From Alphaproteobacteria bacterium (GTDB taxonomy: Bacteria > Pseudomonadota > Alphaproteobacteria > Ferrovibrionales > Ferrovibrionaceae), in contig JAFKFH010000007.1 in assembly GCA_017307375.1 (NCBI GenBank), positions 124,001 to 188,000 on the forward strand: 64,000 nucleotides of DNA, read 5' to 3'. Shown one piece after another: positions 42,966 through 52,098 of this stretch. A model generated the notes under the pieces. That model saw only the letters and a list, made by a program, of their open reading frames with translations, ran no database searches and was not told the origin of the DNA. A program made the translations under genes and the position numbers. Every line of letters begins with the position of its first letter. Position 1 is the first letter of the stretch.

Positions 42966-43558
42966 TCCTCGTGCTGACCACCGGTTTCGACGAGGGGGCG
43001 GCCGCGCGTCTGGCGCGGCAGCCGGGCATGGCCGGCCACATCGCCGGCCTCGATCAATATGCGTTCGACGAGGCCAGCCTCGCCGGTCGGCGGGCCCTGG
43101 TCATCGGGATGCACTGCGACCAGCGATTCCTAGCCGGGCGCGCCGGGTTGATAGCCGATTTCCTGCGGCACGGCGGGCGCGTCGTCGCCTCGGGACACCA
43201 TGCCTATCCGATCCTGCCGGGTATCGGGGGATTTGCCGCCGCCGAGCGGCCGACGCTTGCCGACCTGACGATCCATCGCCTGGTCGACCACCCGGTCTGG
43301 ACCGGCGTCGACGGCGCGGATCTCACTTTTCGCCGGGGCGTGGCAGGCTTCTATGGCCGGGTCTGGCACGACCCGCCCGATGGCGCGCTGATCGTCAACG
43401 GCATTGGTCCGGACCGCCGGCCGCTCGATTTCATCTACGGCGTGGACGCCGGGACCGTGCTGTTTCACGGCGGCAACGATCTTACCGGCTATGGCAGCGC
43501 CGACGATTCCAGTGGGCGCATCCTGCCGCAACTGCTCGACTGGATGATGGCGTCATGA
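42962..43558 (+). CDS. ThuA/class I amidotransferase-like protein A
   Basis: The 198-residue protein has a flavodoxin-like alpha/beta layout seen in ThuA and glutamine-amidotransferase-like proteins. A first strand is MILVLTTGFDEGA; ALVIGMHCDQRFL is followed by a helix, then FLRHGGRVVASGHHAYPILP and a late GTVLFHGGNDLTGYG. No Cys-His-Glu triad of a true amidotransferase is evident: MHCD has a Cys but not the G-x-C-x-G elbow. It is coupled by four-base overlaps to the FmdE-like gene and the related protein B. I infer a role in handling the imported compound or sensing it; nothing specific is known to me. Confidence 0.55.
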   Translation: MILVLTTGFDEGAAARLARQPGMAGHIAGLDQYAFDEASLAGRRALVIGMHCDQRFLAGRAGLIADFLRHGGRVVASGHHAYPILPGIGGFAAAERPTLADLTIHRLVDHPVWTGVDGADLTFRRGVAGFYGRVWHDPPDGALIVNGIGPDRRPLDFIYGVDAGTVLFHGGNDLTGYGSADDSSGRILPQLLDWMMAS

Positions 43559-44175
43559 CGATCGCGGTGCTCGATGGCGGAACCTATTACCACCACGAAA
43601 CCATCCACGGCCCGCGCTATCGCGGCCGGTTCGACCGGGTGATCCATGCGCCGGCCCTGACTGCGGGCGATCTTGCCGATGTCACCACCCTGATCGTACC
43701 GGATCGCATCAGCCCGACGGTGCTGCGCCGGCATCGTGACCTGCTGAACGGATTTCCCATGGCGGGCCGGACCCTGGTGGTGCTGGGCGAGAACGACGTC
43801 ATGACCTGGCTCGACGGCGTCGCGTGGACCCCGCGCCCGACGAATTTCTGGTGGTGGCTGGCTCCCGGGGCCGAACCCCCGCACCAGTTTCCCGCGCCCG
43901 GCCACGCGCTGTTCCGGCATATCCGACCGGCCGATACCGTCTGGCACTTCCACGGCGTGCTGCAGGCGCCGGCCGGCGCCGAGGTGCTGGTCTCGGTGCC
44001 GGCCGATCCGGACGGGCGTGATCGGGGCGGGGCGCTGCTTTACGAGGACCTGACGACGCGGCCGGGCCGGCTGATCGTTGCGACCCTCGATCCGTTCTAT
44101 CACCACGGCAGCCGGTTCATGCCGGCGACGACCCGGTTCCTCGACGGTTTCCTGCCGTGGCTGCGAACGCTGTGA
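43555..44175 (+). CDS. ThuA/class I amidotransferase-like protein B
   Basis: The 206-residue protein shares the fold pattern of protein A: MTIAVLDGGTYYHHETIHGP at the N-terminus, then DVTTLIVPDRISPTVLRRHR and the strand GRTLVVLGENDVM. LIVATLDPFYHHGSRFMP near the end is the counterpart of the FHGGNDLTGYG region of A. Overall identity with A looks low, but length, order of elements and adjacency suggest an old duplication. His pairs (YHHE, YHHG) may bind a metal. It is the last gene of the receptor operon and converges on a phosphoribosyltransferase gene. Confidence 0.55.
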   Translation: MTIAVLDGGTYYHHETIHGPRYRGRFDRVIHAPALTAGDLADVTTLIVPDRISPTVLRRHRDLLNGFPMAGRTLVVLGENDVMTWLDGVAWTPRPTNFWWWLAPGAEPPHQFPAPGHALFRHIRPADTVWHFHGVLQAPAGAEVLVSVPADPDGRDRGGALLYEDLTTRPGRLIVATLDPFYHHGSRFMPATTRFLDGFLPWLRTL

Positions 44176-44181
44176 GGCGGA

Positions 44182-44682
44182 TCAGCCCTTGCGCAGTTCG
44201 ACGATCGGCTTCGACATCACCGCTTCCTGGTCCCACGGGAACAGGATCCAGGTGTCCTGGCTGACTTCGGTGACATAGCTGTCGACCATCGGACGACCGG
44301 CCGGCTTGGCATAGATGGTCGCGAAATGGGCGCGCGGCAGCATGTCGCGCACAGCCTTTGCGGTGACCCCGGTATCGACCAGGTCGTCGACGATCAGCCA
44401 GCCTTCACCGCCCTTGGCCAGGGCTGCTTCCGGGGTCTTGAGCATGGCGACGCTGTCGCGCCGCGACGTCTTGTCGTAGGTCGAACAGCAGATCGTCTCG
44501 ATCAGCCGAACATCCAACTCGCGGGCCACGATCGCCGCCGGCACCAGCCCGCCGCGCGTGACCGCGACGATGCCGGCGAACGGCCCGCGCTCGATCAGCC
44601 GCCAGGCCAGCGCCTTGCAATTGCGGTGCAACTCTTCCCACGAAACCGGGAACATGCGGGCATAGGCAGAGGCCTCGGCCAT
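44182..44682 (-). CDS. gpt: Xanthine-guanine phosphoribosyltransferase
   Basis: The 166-residue protein is a type I phosphoribosyltransferase of the Gpt group, salvaging xanthine and guanine with PRPP. The PRPP loop reads GWLIVDDLVDTGVTAKAVRD. The N-terminal FPVSWEELHRNCKALAWRL, the IVAVTRGGLVPAAIVARELD segment and the C-terminal hood (DTWILFPWD) match Gpt. Length fits the E. coli enzyme (152 residues) with a short extension. It lies six bases from the enoyl-CoA hydratase gene in the same direction. Confidence 0.9.
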   Translation of the reverse strand: MAEASAYARMFPVSWEELHRNCKALAWRLIERGPFAGIVAVTRGGLVPAAIVARELDVRLIETICCSTYDKTSRRDSVAMLKTPEAALAKGGEGWLIVDDLVDTGVTAKAVRDMLPRAHFATIYAKPAGRPMVDSYVTEVSQDTWILFPWDQEAVMSKPIVELRKG

Positions 44683-44688
44683 CTTCGA

Positions 44689-45462
44689 TCACTCCTTGAA
44701 TGCGACGGGTCGTTTGTCGAGAAAGGCCCGGATCCCGATCGAGGCATCGGGGCTGGCCTGGGTCAGGGCGGTGGCGAGGGTTTCGGTGAACAGGCCCTGG
44801 GCCGCCGGCATCTCGGCGATCCGCGTCAGGGCCTGCACCGTCAGGTAATTGGAGAGTTCGGCATTGCCGGCAACCGTCTCGGCCAGTTCGAGCGCCTTGG
44901 CCATGCCGGCGCCGGCGGCAACCAGATAGTGGGTCAGGCCGAGCTTCTGGCCCTCCTCGGCGTCGAGCCGGCGGCCGGTCAGCATCATCTCCCGCATGCG
45001 GTCGCCGCCGATGATGCGGGCGACCCGGACCGAGGCCCCGCCACCGACATAGATGCCACGCCGCGCCTCGGGCAGCGAATAGAAGCAGGAGGGCTCGCCG
45101 ACCCGGATATGGGCCGCGGTGGCAATCTCGAGGCCGCCGCCGATCACCGCCCCGGTCAGCGCCGCGATGACGATCAGGCCGCCGTATTCGACCTTGTCGA
45201 GGATGCGATGCCACATGCGGCTGTGATGCACCGATTCGATCGCGGACCGCGTCAGATGCTCGGACAGGTCGAGGCCGGCGCTGAAATGATCGCCGGCGCC
45301 CGTCAGCACCGCGACGCGCACGCCGTCCGGCGGCTGGTCGAAAAAGGCCTCGATCTCGGCCATCAGCGCATCGTTGACGGCGTTGCGCTTTTCCGGCCGG
45401 TTCAGGCAGAGCACCGCGACCGGGCCGTCCACTTCGATGCGCAGCAGGCTCGTATCGGTCAT
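44689..45462 (-). CDS. Enoyl-CoA hydratase/isomerase family protein
   Basis: The 257-residue crotonase-fold protein acts on an acyl-CoA. The CoA-binding block is CLNRPEKRNAVNDALMAEIE, the first oxyanion-hole segment is DHFSAGLDLSEHL and the second is ALTGAVIGGGLEIATAAHIR. The catalytic glutamates of hydratases are partly replaced: the region after GGLEIA reads IRVGEPSCFYSLPEARRGIY, with one Glu in PEARRGI. The ATG at 45462 follows GAGGGGG. Chain-length or reaction type cannot be read from sequence. Probably co-transcribed with gpt. Confidence 0.85.
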   Translation of the reverse strand: MTDTSLLRIEVDGPVAVLCLNRPEKRNAVNDALMAEIEAFFDQPPDGVRVAVLTGAGDHFSAGLDLSEHLTRSAIESVHHSRMWHRILDKVEYGGLIVIAALTGAVIGGGLEIATAAHIRVGEPSCFYSLPEARRGIYVGGGASVRVARIIGGDRMREMMLTGRRLDAEEGQKLGLTHYLVAAGAGMAKALELAETVAGNAELSNYLTVQALTRIAEMPAAQGLFTETLATALTQASPDASIGIRAFLDKRPVAFKE

Positions 45463-45545
45463 ACCGGGTCCCCCTCGCGGTTCGCGCGAAAATAGCGAGC
45501 GAATCGCCTGCCGCACAAGGGGCGGCCATGGTAATAGGCGGACCG

Positions 45546-46199
45546 ATGTTCGATCTGCAGATCCTGTTCTACCTGCTGAAGGGCCTGGGATGCGGCTTTG
45601 CCATCGCCGCACCGGTCGGACCGGTCGGCGTCATCTGTGTCCGCCGCACCCTGGTCAACGGCCGGCGGGCGGGTCTGGTCGCGGGGCTCGGTGCGGCGAT
45701 CGCCGACATGCTCTATGGGGCGATCGCCGCCTTCTCGCTGACGCTGGTCTCCGACTGGCTGATCGAACACGAACATCCGATCCGGCTGGTCGGCGGGGCG
45801 CTGCTGATCGTCTTCGGCGTCCGCATCCTGCGCCGCCTGGCGGCCGCGCCGACCGACGCGGCCCTGGCCGGCGACGAGGCATTCCGGCCCGGCCAGGCTT
45901 TTGGCTCGACCTTCCTGCTGACCGCGACCAACCCGATCACCATCGTCGCCTTTCTCGGCATCTTCGCTGCCGTGGGAATCGGCAATATCGGCGATAGCAT
46001 CTGGTACCGGGTCAGCCTGGTGGCCGGCGTGTTCGCGGGGTCGTGTCTATGGTGGCTTGCGATCGCCATAGGCGCCGGCCATGTCCGCCAGTTCCTCTCC
46101 CACGGCGGCATGGCCTGGGTCAACCGTGCCTCCGGCGCGCTGATGCTCGCTTTCGGTGCTTATGCCTTGATTTCCGTGGTTTTTGCGCTGCGGCAATAA
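45546..46199 (+). CDS. LysE/RhtB family exporter
   Basis: The 217-residue membrane protein has about six helices and the LysE family N-terminal motif GFAIAAPVGPVGVICVRRTL. FLLTATNPITIVAFLGIFAA in the middle carries the conserved NP. Family members export amino acids or other small metabolites. An ATG six codons upstream (45528) is in frame; 45546 is preceded by AGGCGG and gives a better fit. It is divergent from the enoyl-CoA hydratase gene. Confidence 0.88.
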   Translation: MFDLQILFYLLKGLGCGFAIAAPVGPVGVICVRRTLVNGRRAGLVAGLGAAIADMLYGAIAAFSLTLVSDWLIEHEHPIRLVGGALLIVFGVRILRRLAAAPTDAALAGDEAFRPGQAFGSTFLLTATNPITIVAFLGIFAAVGIGNIGDSIWYRVSLVAGVFAGSCLWWLAIAIGAGHVRQFLSHGGMAWVNRASGALMLAFGAYALISVVFALRQ

Positions 46200-46314
46200 T
46201 CGCCTATTCAGGGAGGTCCGTCTTTCGCATCCTGGCGGCTGTCCGGGTGGACAGGATCGTCTTTCCGGCCCTAGAGTGTCGCGCAGCAAAGCCATAGGAG
46301 GGGAGGCTCCGATA

Positions 46315-47916
46315 ATGCGACTTCGTACCTTGTTTACTGTTGCGGCTCTCGGTCTGACGATGGCACTGCCGCTGGCGGCGGTGACCTCGACGCCGGCCGC
46401 GGCCAAGACCTTCCGTTGGGCCAATGACGGCGACGTCAACTCGATGGACCCGTATGCGCGCAACGAGACGTTCCTGCTCAGCTTCAACCTGAACATCTAC
46501 GAGCCGCTGGTGCGCCGCACCGCGGATCTCAAGAAGGATCCGGGCCTGGCCACGGAGTGGAAGGCGACTTCGCCGACCGTCTGGCAGTTCAAGCTGCGCC
46601 AGGGCGTCAAGTTCTCCGACGGCACCCCGTTCACGGCCGACGACGTCGTCTTCTCTTACGGCCGTGCGGTCGGTCCGGGCTCGAACATCGGCACGGCCTT
46701 CGCCTCGGTCAAGGAAGTGCGCAAGATCGACGACTTCACCGTCGAGGTCGAGACCAAGTACCCGAACCCCATCTTCGTCGACGAGATCACCAACTGGGGG
46801 ATCATGTCGAAGGCGTGGTGCGAGAAGAACAACGCCGTCAATTCGGCCGACCTGACCAAGAACGAAGAGAATTTCGCCACCCGCAACGCGATGGGGACCG
46901 GCCCCTTCATGCTGAAGAGCCGCGAACCCGACGTGAAGACCGTTCTGGTCCCGAACCCGGGCTGGTGGGACAAGCCCCAGCACAACCTGACCGAGGTCGT
47001 GTTCCAGCGCATCGCCAACGGCGCCACCCGCGTCGCGGCGCTGAAGTCGGGCGAAATCGACATGGTCTACACGATCCCGCCGCAGGACGTGGAGCCGCTG
47101 AAGAAGTCCGACGGCATCAGTGTGCTGGAAGGCCCGGAAACCCGCGTCGTCTATCTCGGCTTCGACCAGGCCCGCGACGAACTGCTCTATTCGAACATCA
47201 AGGGCAAGAACCCGTTCAAGGACCCGAAGGTGCGCCTGGCGTTCTGGCAGGCGATCGATACGGATGCGATCAAGACCCGCGTGATGCGCGGCCAGTCGCA
47301 GCCGGTCGCGCTGATGTGGGCGCCGGGCATCAACGGCTATTCCAAGGATGTCGACGTCCGCCCGAAGTACGACCCGGAAGCGTCGAAGAAGCTGCTGGCC
47401 GAGGCCGGCTACGACAAGGGCTTCGAACTGACCCTGGATTGCCCGAACGACCGCTACGTCAATGACGAGGCGATCTGCCAGGCCGTCACCGCGATGCTGG
47501 CCCGCGTCGGCGTCAAGGTCACCCTGCGGGCCCAGAACCGGCTGAAGTATTTCGCCCAGATCTTGGGGCCGAAATACGACACCAGCTTCTACATGCTGGG
47601 CTGGACCCCGGCGACCTACGACGCGCACAACGCGATGCAGGCGCTGATGCAGACTCGCGACAACAAGCAGATCGGGCTGTTCAACGTCGGCGGCTGGTCG
47701 AACAAGAAGTTCGACGACTTGGCGAACACGATCGCCCAGGAACTCGATCAGCCCAAGCGCGATGCGATGATCAAGGAAGCCGCGATCATCCATCGTGACG
47801 AGGTCGGCCATATCCCGCTGCATCAGCAGTACGTGGTCTGGGCGGCGCGCAAGAACATCGACCTGAAGCAACAGGCCGACAACATGTTCCCGCTGCGCTT
47901 CGTCAAGGTGAACTGA
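46315..47916 (+). CDS. Peptide ABC transporter substrate-binding protein (family 5)
   Basis: The 533-residue protein has a signal peptide (TLFTVAALGLTMALPLAAVT, with AAA before cleavage) and an SBP family 5 domain (DppA/OppA-like). Marks include RWANDGDVNSMDPYARNETF, FKLRQGVKFSDGTPFTADDV and KIDDFTVEVETKYPNPIF. These are typical of peptide, nickel or opine receptors. A strong AGGAGGGGAGG lies upstream of the ATG. It is followed by a terminator and then by two permease and two ATPase genes. Codon use is strongly biased, consistent with high expression. The exact ligand is unknown. Confidence 0.92.
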   Translation: MRLRTLFTVAALGLTMALPLAAVTSTPAAAKTFRWANDGDVNSMDPYARNETFLLSFNLNIYEPLVRRTADLKKDPGLATEWKATSPTVWQFKLRQGVKFSDGTPFTADDVVFSYGRAVGPGSNIGTAFASVKEVRKIDDFTVEVETKYPNPIFVDEITNWGIMSKAWCEKNNAVNSADLTKNEENFATRNAMGTGPFMLKSREPDVKTVLVPNPGWWDKPQHNLTEVVFQRIANGATRVAALKSGEIDMVYTIPPQDVEPLKKSDGISVLEGPETRVVYLGFDQARDELLYSNIKGKNPFKDPKVRLAFWQAIDTDAIKTRVMRGQSQPVALMWAPGINGYSKDVDVRPKYDPEASKKLLAEAGYDKGFELTLDCPNDRYVNDEAICQAVTAMLARVGVKVTLRAQNRLKYFAQILGPKYDTSFYMLGWTPATYDAHNAMQALMQTRDNKQIGLFNVGGWSNKKFDDLANTIAQELDQPKRDAMIKEAAIIHRDEVGHIPLHQQYVVWAARKNIDLKQQADNMFPLRFVKVN

Positions 47917-47929
47917 CGCAGTAAGGTTC

Positions 47930-47965
47930 GCGGCGCCGTCCGGTTGGACGGCGCCGCGGCTTTTT
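47930..47965 (+). terminator. Intrinsic terminator between binding protein and permease genes
   Basis: A perfect 12-bp GC-rich stem (GCGGCGCCGTCC / GGACGGCGCCGC, 47930-47957) with a 4-base loop is followed by five T residues. It lies 13 bases after the binding protein stop. Partial termination here would give excess binding protein over the membrane components, the usual arrangement for such operons. Confidence 0.85.
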
Positions 47966-48091
47966 CCGGGGCGGACAACGCCGCCGGGCTGAGTTATACA
48001 AAGAGTCGAGTGGTCGGGGACGTCTGTTTTGCAGGCGAAACATGACCGCCGGGGGACTTCACTCAAGAGTACGAGAGGGCTCGACGCAGCG

Positions 48092-49072
48092 ATGCTCGCC
48101 TTCATTTTGCGACGCCTTTTCCAATCCGTCATCGTGATGCTGGCCGTGGCGTTCGTGTCGTTCGTCATGTTCAATTTCGTCGGCGACCCGGTCAACGCGA
48201 TGGTCGGCCAGGACACGACGATGCAGGATCGCGAGGCGCTGCGCGAGAAGCTGGGGTTGAACGATCCCATGCCGATCCGCTTTGCCCGCTTCGTCGGCAA
48301 TGCGTTGCAGGGCAACTTCGGATTGTCGTATCGCACCGCCGAACCGGTCGGGCGCATGATTGCCGAACGCCTGCCGGCGACTCTGGAACTCTCCCTGGTC
48401 GCCGCGACCTTCGCGCTGATCGTCGGGTTGATGATGGGGGTCTATACCGGCCTCTACCGCAATTCCTGGCTCAGTCGCCTGTTCATGACGCTGTCGTTGA
48501 TCGGCGTGTCGCTGCCGCCGTTCATGGTCGGCATCCTGCTGATCCTCGTCTTTGCCGTGCTGCTCGGCTGGCTGCCGTCGTTCGGACGCGGCGACGTCGT
48601 CAAGATCGGGGGCTGGACTACCGGGTTCCTGACCGTCTCGGGCTGGAAGGCCCTGATCCTGCCGGCCGTCACGCTGGGCCTGTTCCAGATGACCCTGATC
48701 ACCCGCCTCGTGCGCGCCGAGATGCTCGAGGTGCTGCGTACCGACTATATCAAGTTCGCCCGCGCCCGCGGCCTGTCGAACCGGGCGGTCAATTTCGGCC
48801 ATGCGCTGAAGAACACGCTGGTGCCGGTCATCACCATCACCGGCCTGCAACTCGGCGCCATCATCGCCTTCGCGATCATCACCGAGACCGTGTTCTCCTG
48901 GCCCGGCATCGGCCTCCTGTTCATCCAGTCGGTCTACTTCGCCGATATTCCGGTCATGTCGACCTATCTGGTCATGATCGGCCTGATCTTCGTCATCATC
49001 AACCTGATCGTCGACCTCCTCTATTTCGCGGTCGATCCGCGCCTGCGGATCGGCGGCGGGGGAGGGCACTGA
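48092..49072 (+). CDS. Peptide ABC transporter permease, DppB type
   Basis: The 326-residue membrane protein is the first permease of the family 5 importer. It starts with MLAFILRRLFQSVIVMLAVA and shows the EAA-type loop region FARARGLSNRAVNFGHALKN. GLQLGAIIAFAIITETVFSW, PGIGLLFIQSVYFADIPVMS and a last helix follow. I placed the start at the ATG at 48092 where the family N-terminus begins; the frame opens 21 codons earlier. It precedes the DppC gene by one base. Confidence 0.9.
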   Translation: MLAFILRRLFQSVIVMLAVAFVSFVMFNFVGDPVNAMVGQDTTMQDREALREKLGLNDPMPIRFARFVGNALQGNFGLSYRTAEPVGRMIAERLPATLELSLVAATFALIVGLMMGVYTGLYRNSWLSRLFMTLSLIGVSLPPFMVGILLILVFAVLLGWLPSFGRGDVVKIGGWTTGFLTVSGWKALILPAVTLGLFQMTLITRLVRAEMLEVLRTDYIKFARARGLSNRAVNFGHALKNTLVPVITITGLQLGAIIAFAIITETVFSWPGIGLLFIQSVYFADIPVMSTYLVMIGLIFVIINLIVDLLYFAVDPRLRIGGGGGH

Positions 49073-49073
49073 G

Positions 49074-50000
49074 ATGATCGCCCGTCTGTCCGACGGCCTG
49101 CGCCGCGCGCTCGATTCCGACATCTTCTATTCGTTCCGCAACTCGCCGCTGACCATCCTCTCGGCGGTGGTGACGCTGATCTTCTTCATCGGCGCCTTCT
49201 TCTCGCCTTGGCTGGCGCCGCATAATCCGTTCGACGTCGCGACGCTGAACCTGATGGATGCCTTCACCCCGCCGGTCTGGCTGCCCGAGGGGAATCCGAT
49301 CTATCCGATCGGTACCGACGACCAGGGCCGCGATCTGCTGTCGGCGATCATGTACGGCACCCGCGTGTCGCTGGTGGTCGGCTTCTGCTCGGTCGCCTTC
49401 GCCATGGTGCTCGGCGTGTCGCTCGGGCTGATCTCGGGCTATTTCGGCGGCATGGTCGATTCGGTGATCATGCGCGTCGCCGACGTTCAGCTGACCTTCC
49501 CCGCCATCCTGATCGCGCTGCTGCTCGATGGCGTGGTGCGCGGCCTCATGGGAACCGAGCAGCATGACAACCTGGCCCTGATGGTTCTGGTCTTCTCGAT
49601 CGGCCTCAGCTACTGGGTGCAGTATGCGCGGACCGTACGCGGGTCGGTGCTGGTCGAGCGCAACAAGGAATATGTCCAGGCCGCCCGTGTGATCGGCCTG
49701 CCGTCCGTGCTGATCATGATCCGGCACGTGCTGCCCAACGTGCTTGGCCCGGTCCTGGTCATCGCCACCATCAACCTGGCGCTCGCCGTGATCACCGAGG
49801 CGACTTTGTCGTTCCTCGGCGTCGGCCTGCCGCCGACCCAGCCGTCGCTCGGCACGCTGATCCGTATCGGCAACGGCTTCCTGTTCTCCGGGGAATGGTG
49901 GATCACCGTCTTCCCCGGCATCGCGCTCGCCGTCTTCGTGCTGGCCGTCAACCTGCTTGGCGACTGGCTGCGCGACGCGCTCAACCCGCGCCTCCGGTAA
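49074..50000 (+). CDS. Peptide ABC transporter permease, DppC type
   Basis: The 308-residue membrane protein is the second permease. FYSFRNSPLTILSAVVTLIF forms the first helix. The conserved IGTDDQGRDLLSAIMYGTRV, then LVVGF, the EAA loop AARVIGLPSVLIMIRHVLPN and ATLSFLGVGLPPTQPSLGTL follow. These are standard DppC/OppC blocks, including the periplasmic TDxxGRD motif. It pairs with the DppB protein to form the channel. Confidence 0.92.
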   Translation: MIARLSDGLRRALDSDIFYSFRNSPLTILSAVVTLIFFIGAFFSPWLAPHNPFDVATLNLMDAFTPPVWLPEGNPIYPIGTDDQGRDLLSAIMYGTRVSLVVGFCSVAFAMVLGVSLGLISGYFGGMVDSVIMRVADVQLTFPAILIALLLDGVVRGLMGTEQHDNLALMVLVFSIGLSYWVQYARTVRGSVLVERNKEYVQAARVIGLPSVLIMIRHVLPNVLGPVLVIATINLALAVITEATLSFLGVGLPPTQPSLGTLIRIGNGFLFSGEWWITVFPGIALAVFVLAVNLLGDWLRDALNPRLR

Positions 50001-50005
50001 GCGTC

Positions 50006-50983
50006 ATGGCAGAGCCAGTCCTCGAAGTTAAGAACCTGCGGGTCGAGTTCCCGACCCGCCGCGGCACGCTCGTCGCCGTCGACGACGTCTCGTTCTCGAT
50101 CGCGCCGGGCGAAGTGCTCGGCGTCGTCGGTGAATCCGGCGCCGGCAAGTCGATGACCGGGTCGGCCGTGATCGGCCTCTTGACCCCGCCCGGGCGCGTC
50201 GCCGCCGGCGAGATCCGGCTGATGGGGCGGCGGATCGACAAGCTGCCCTATGGCGAGATGCGCAAGATCCGCGGCCGGCAGATCGGTGCGATCTTCCAGG
50301 ACCCGCTGACCAGCCTGAACCCGCTCTACCGTATCGGCGACCAATTGGTCGAGACGATCCTGACCCACCTGCCGATGACCAAGGCCGAGGCACGGGCGCG
50401 GGCCATCGGACTGCTGAAGGAAGTCGGCATTCCCGGTGCGGAAGACCGCATCGATCATTACCCTCACCAGTTCTCGGGCGGCATGCGCCAGCGGGTGGTG
50501 ATCGCGCTGGCCCTTTGCTGCAACCCGACGCTGATCATCGCCGACGAACCGACGACGGCCCTCGACGTCTCGATCCAGGCGCAGATCATCACGCTGCTGA
50601 AGCGGCTGTGCGCCGAACATGGCTGCTCGGTCATGCTGGTCACCCACGACATGGGCGTGATCGCCGAGACGGCCGACCGGGTGGCGGTGATGTATGCCGG
50701 CCGCATCGCCGAGATCGGGCCGGTGCGCGACGTGATCAAGCATGCCCACCATCCCTATACCCGCGGCCTGATGGGCGCGATTCCGACGATCAGCGAACGC
50801 GAGGGGCGGCTGAACCAGATCGATGGGGCGATGCCGCGGCTGAATGCCATTCCGCGCGGCTGCGCCTTCAACCCCCGCTGCCCCGAAGTTTTCGACCGCT
50901 GCCGCGTCGACCGGCCCGACCTGATGCGGGCGGGCGGGTCGCTTGCCGCCTGCTGGAAGGCGGAGGAGGCCGTCAATGGCTGA
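50006..50983 (+). CDS. Peptide ABC transporter ATPase, DppD type
   Basis: The 325-residue ATPase has Walker [20 protein letters not shown]-loop [19 protein letters not shown], signature [20 protein letters not shown] and Walker [20 protein letters not shown]. The C-terminal oligopeptide/dipeptide domain ([20 protein letters not shown]) includes the cysteines that bind an iron-sulfur cluster in some family members. It begins five bases after the DppC gene and overlaps the next gene by eight bases. Confidence 0.93.
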   Translation: MAEPVLEVKNLRVEFPTRRGTLVAVDDVSFSIAPGEVLGVVGESGAGKSMTGSAVIGLLTPPGRVAAGEIRLMGRRIDKLPYGEMRKIRGRQIGAIFQDPLTSLNPLYRIGDQLVETILTHLPMTKAEARARAIGLLKEVGIPGAEDRIDHYPHQFSGGMRQRVVIALALCCNPTLIIADEPTTALDVSIQAQIITLLKRLCAEHGCSVMLVTHDMGVIAETADRVAVMYAGRIAEIGPVRDVIKHAHHPYTRGLMGAIPTISEREGRLNQIDGAMPRLNAIPRGCAFNPRCPEVFDRCRVDRPDLMRAGGSLAACWKAEEAVNG

Positions 50984-52007
50984 GACGATGCTGAAGGTCG
51001 AAGGCCTCAAGCGCTATTTCGACGTCTCGCCGCCCTGGCTGAACCGCGTCCTCGACGGATCGGGCCGCCGGGTCGTGCATGCGGTGGACGGCGTCTCGTT
51101 CTCGATCGAGCGTGGCGAAACCTTCTCGCTGGTCGGCGAATCCGGTTGCGGCAAGTCGACGGTCGCCCGCCTCGTGGTCGGGCTTTACGATCCGTCGGGC
51201 GGCCAGATCACCTTCGAAGGCGCCGACCTCTCGGGCGCCGCGGCGCGGCGCAAGCATGGCGACAAGCAGTCGCGCATGCAGATGATTTTCCAGGACCCCT
51301 ATGCCAGCCTCAATCCGCGCTGGCGGGTGGGGCGCATCATCGCCGAGCCGATCCGCTTCAAGAAGCTGATCCAGGGGGGCGACAAGATCAAGGCGCGGGT
51401 CGGCGAACTGCTCAGCCTAGTCGGGCTGTCGCCGGCCGATGCCGACAAGTTCCCGCATGAATTCTCCGGCGGGCAGCGCCAGCGCATCTCGATCGCCCGC
51501 GCGTTGGCCGGCCAGCCGGAATTCCTGGTCTGCGACGAGCCGACTTCGGCGCTCGATGTTTCGGTGCAGGCCCAGATTCTGAACCTGATGGCCGAACTGC
51601 AGGCGGAACTCGGTCTGACCTATCTGTTCATCAGCCACAATCTGGCCGTGGTCCACCACGTCTCCGACAAGGTCGGCGTGATGTATCTCGGCCGCCTGGT
51701 CGAATGGGCCGAGACCCGCACGCTGTTCGGCCGGCCGCTCCATCCCTATACCCGGATGCTGCTCGATGCGATCCCGGACCTCGACATGTCCGGCCGGTCG
51801 CGCACGCCGGTCGCCGGCGAGGTGCCCAGCCCGATCAACCCGCCATCCGGCTGCAGCTTTCATCCGCGCTGTCCGCTGGCCAACGAGCGCTGCAAGCGCG
51901 AAGTGCCGCAATCGCTGACCGTACCGGGCGGCGCGGTGGCCTGCCATGCCGTGCAGGAGGGCCGCCTGCCGCCCTGGCATGGGGGAACCGTGGCTGCGGC
52001 TGAGTAA
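50976..52007 (+). CDS. Peptide ABC transporter ATPase, DppF type
   Basis: The 343-residue second ATPase has Walker [59 protein letters not shown] and [16 protein letters not shown]. It also has the C-terminal [20 protein letters not shown]. The ATG lies within the end of the DppD gene and is preceded by GGCGGAGGAGGC, an optimal ribosome binding site. It completes the importer: one receptor, two permeases, two ATPases. Confidence 0.93.
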   Translation: MAETMLKVEGLKRYFDVSPPWLNRVLDGSGRRVVHAVDGVSFSIERGETFSLVGESGCGKSTVARLVVGLYDPSGGQITFEGADLSGAAARRKHGDKQSRMQMIFQDPYASLNPRWRVGRIIAEPIRFKKLIQGGDKIKARVGELLSLVGLSPADADKFPHEFSGGQRQRISIARALAGQPEFLVCDEPTSALDVSVQAQILNLMAELQAELGLTYLFISHNLAVVHHVSDKVGVMYLGRLVEWAETRTLFGRPLHPYTRMLLDAIPDLDMSGRSRTPVAGEVPSPINPPSGCSFHPRCPLANERCKREVPQSLTVPGGAVACHAVQEGRLPPWHGGTVAAAE

Positions 52008-52098
52008 AACTGAGGCGAGATGCCGCAAGCCTGATCACGCATAAGGCGCTAGACTGACTTCATGTGATTGTTTCCATCGCATGAGGAGCCCTGCGCAA

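Noticed and set aside
46204-48357. 717-codon minus-strand frame opposite the peptide-binding protein
   Set aside because: The composition is that of antisense high-GC DNA, and the plus strand carries a full SBP family 5 protein with signal peptide and ribosome binding site.
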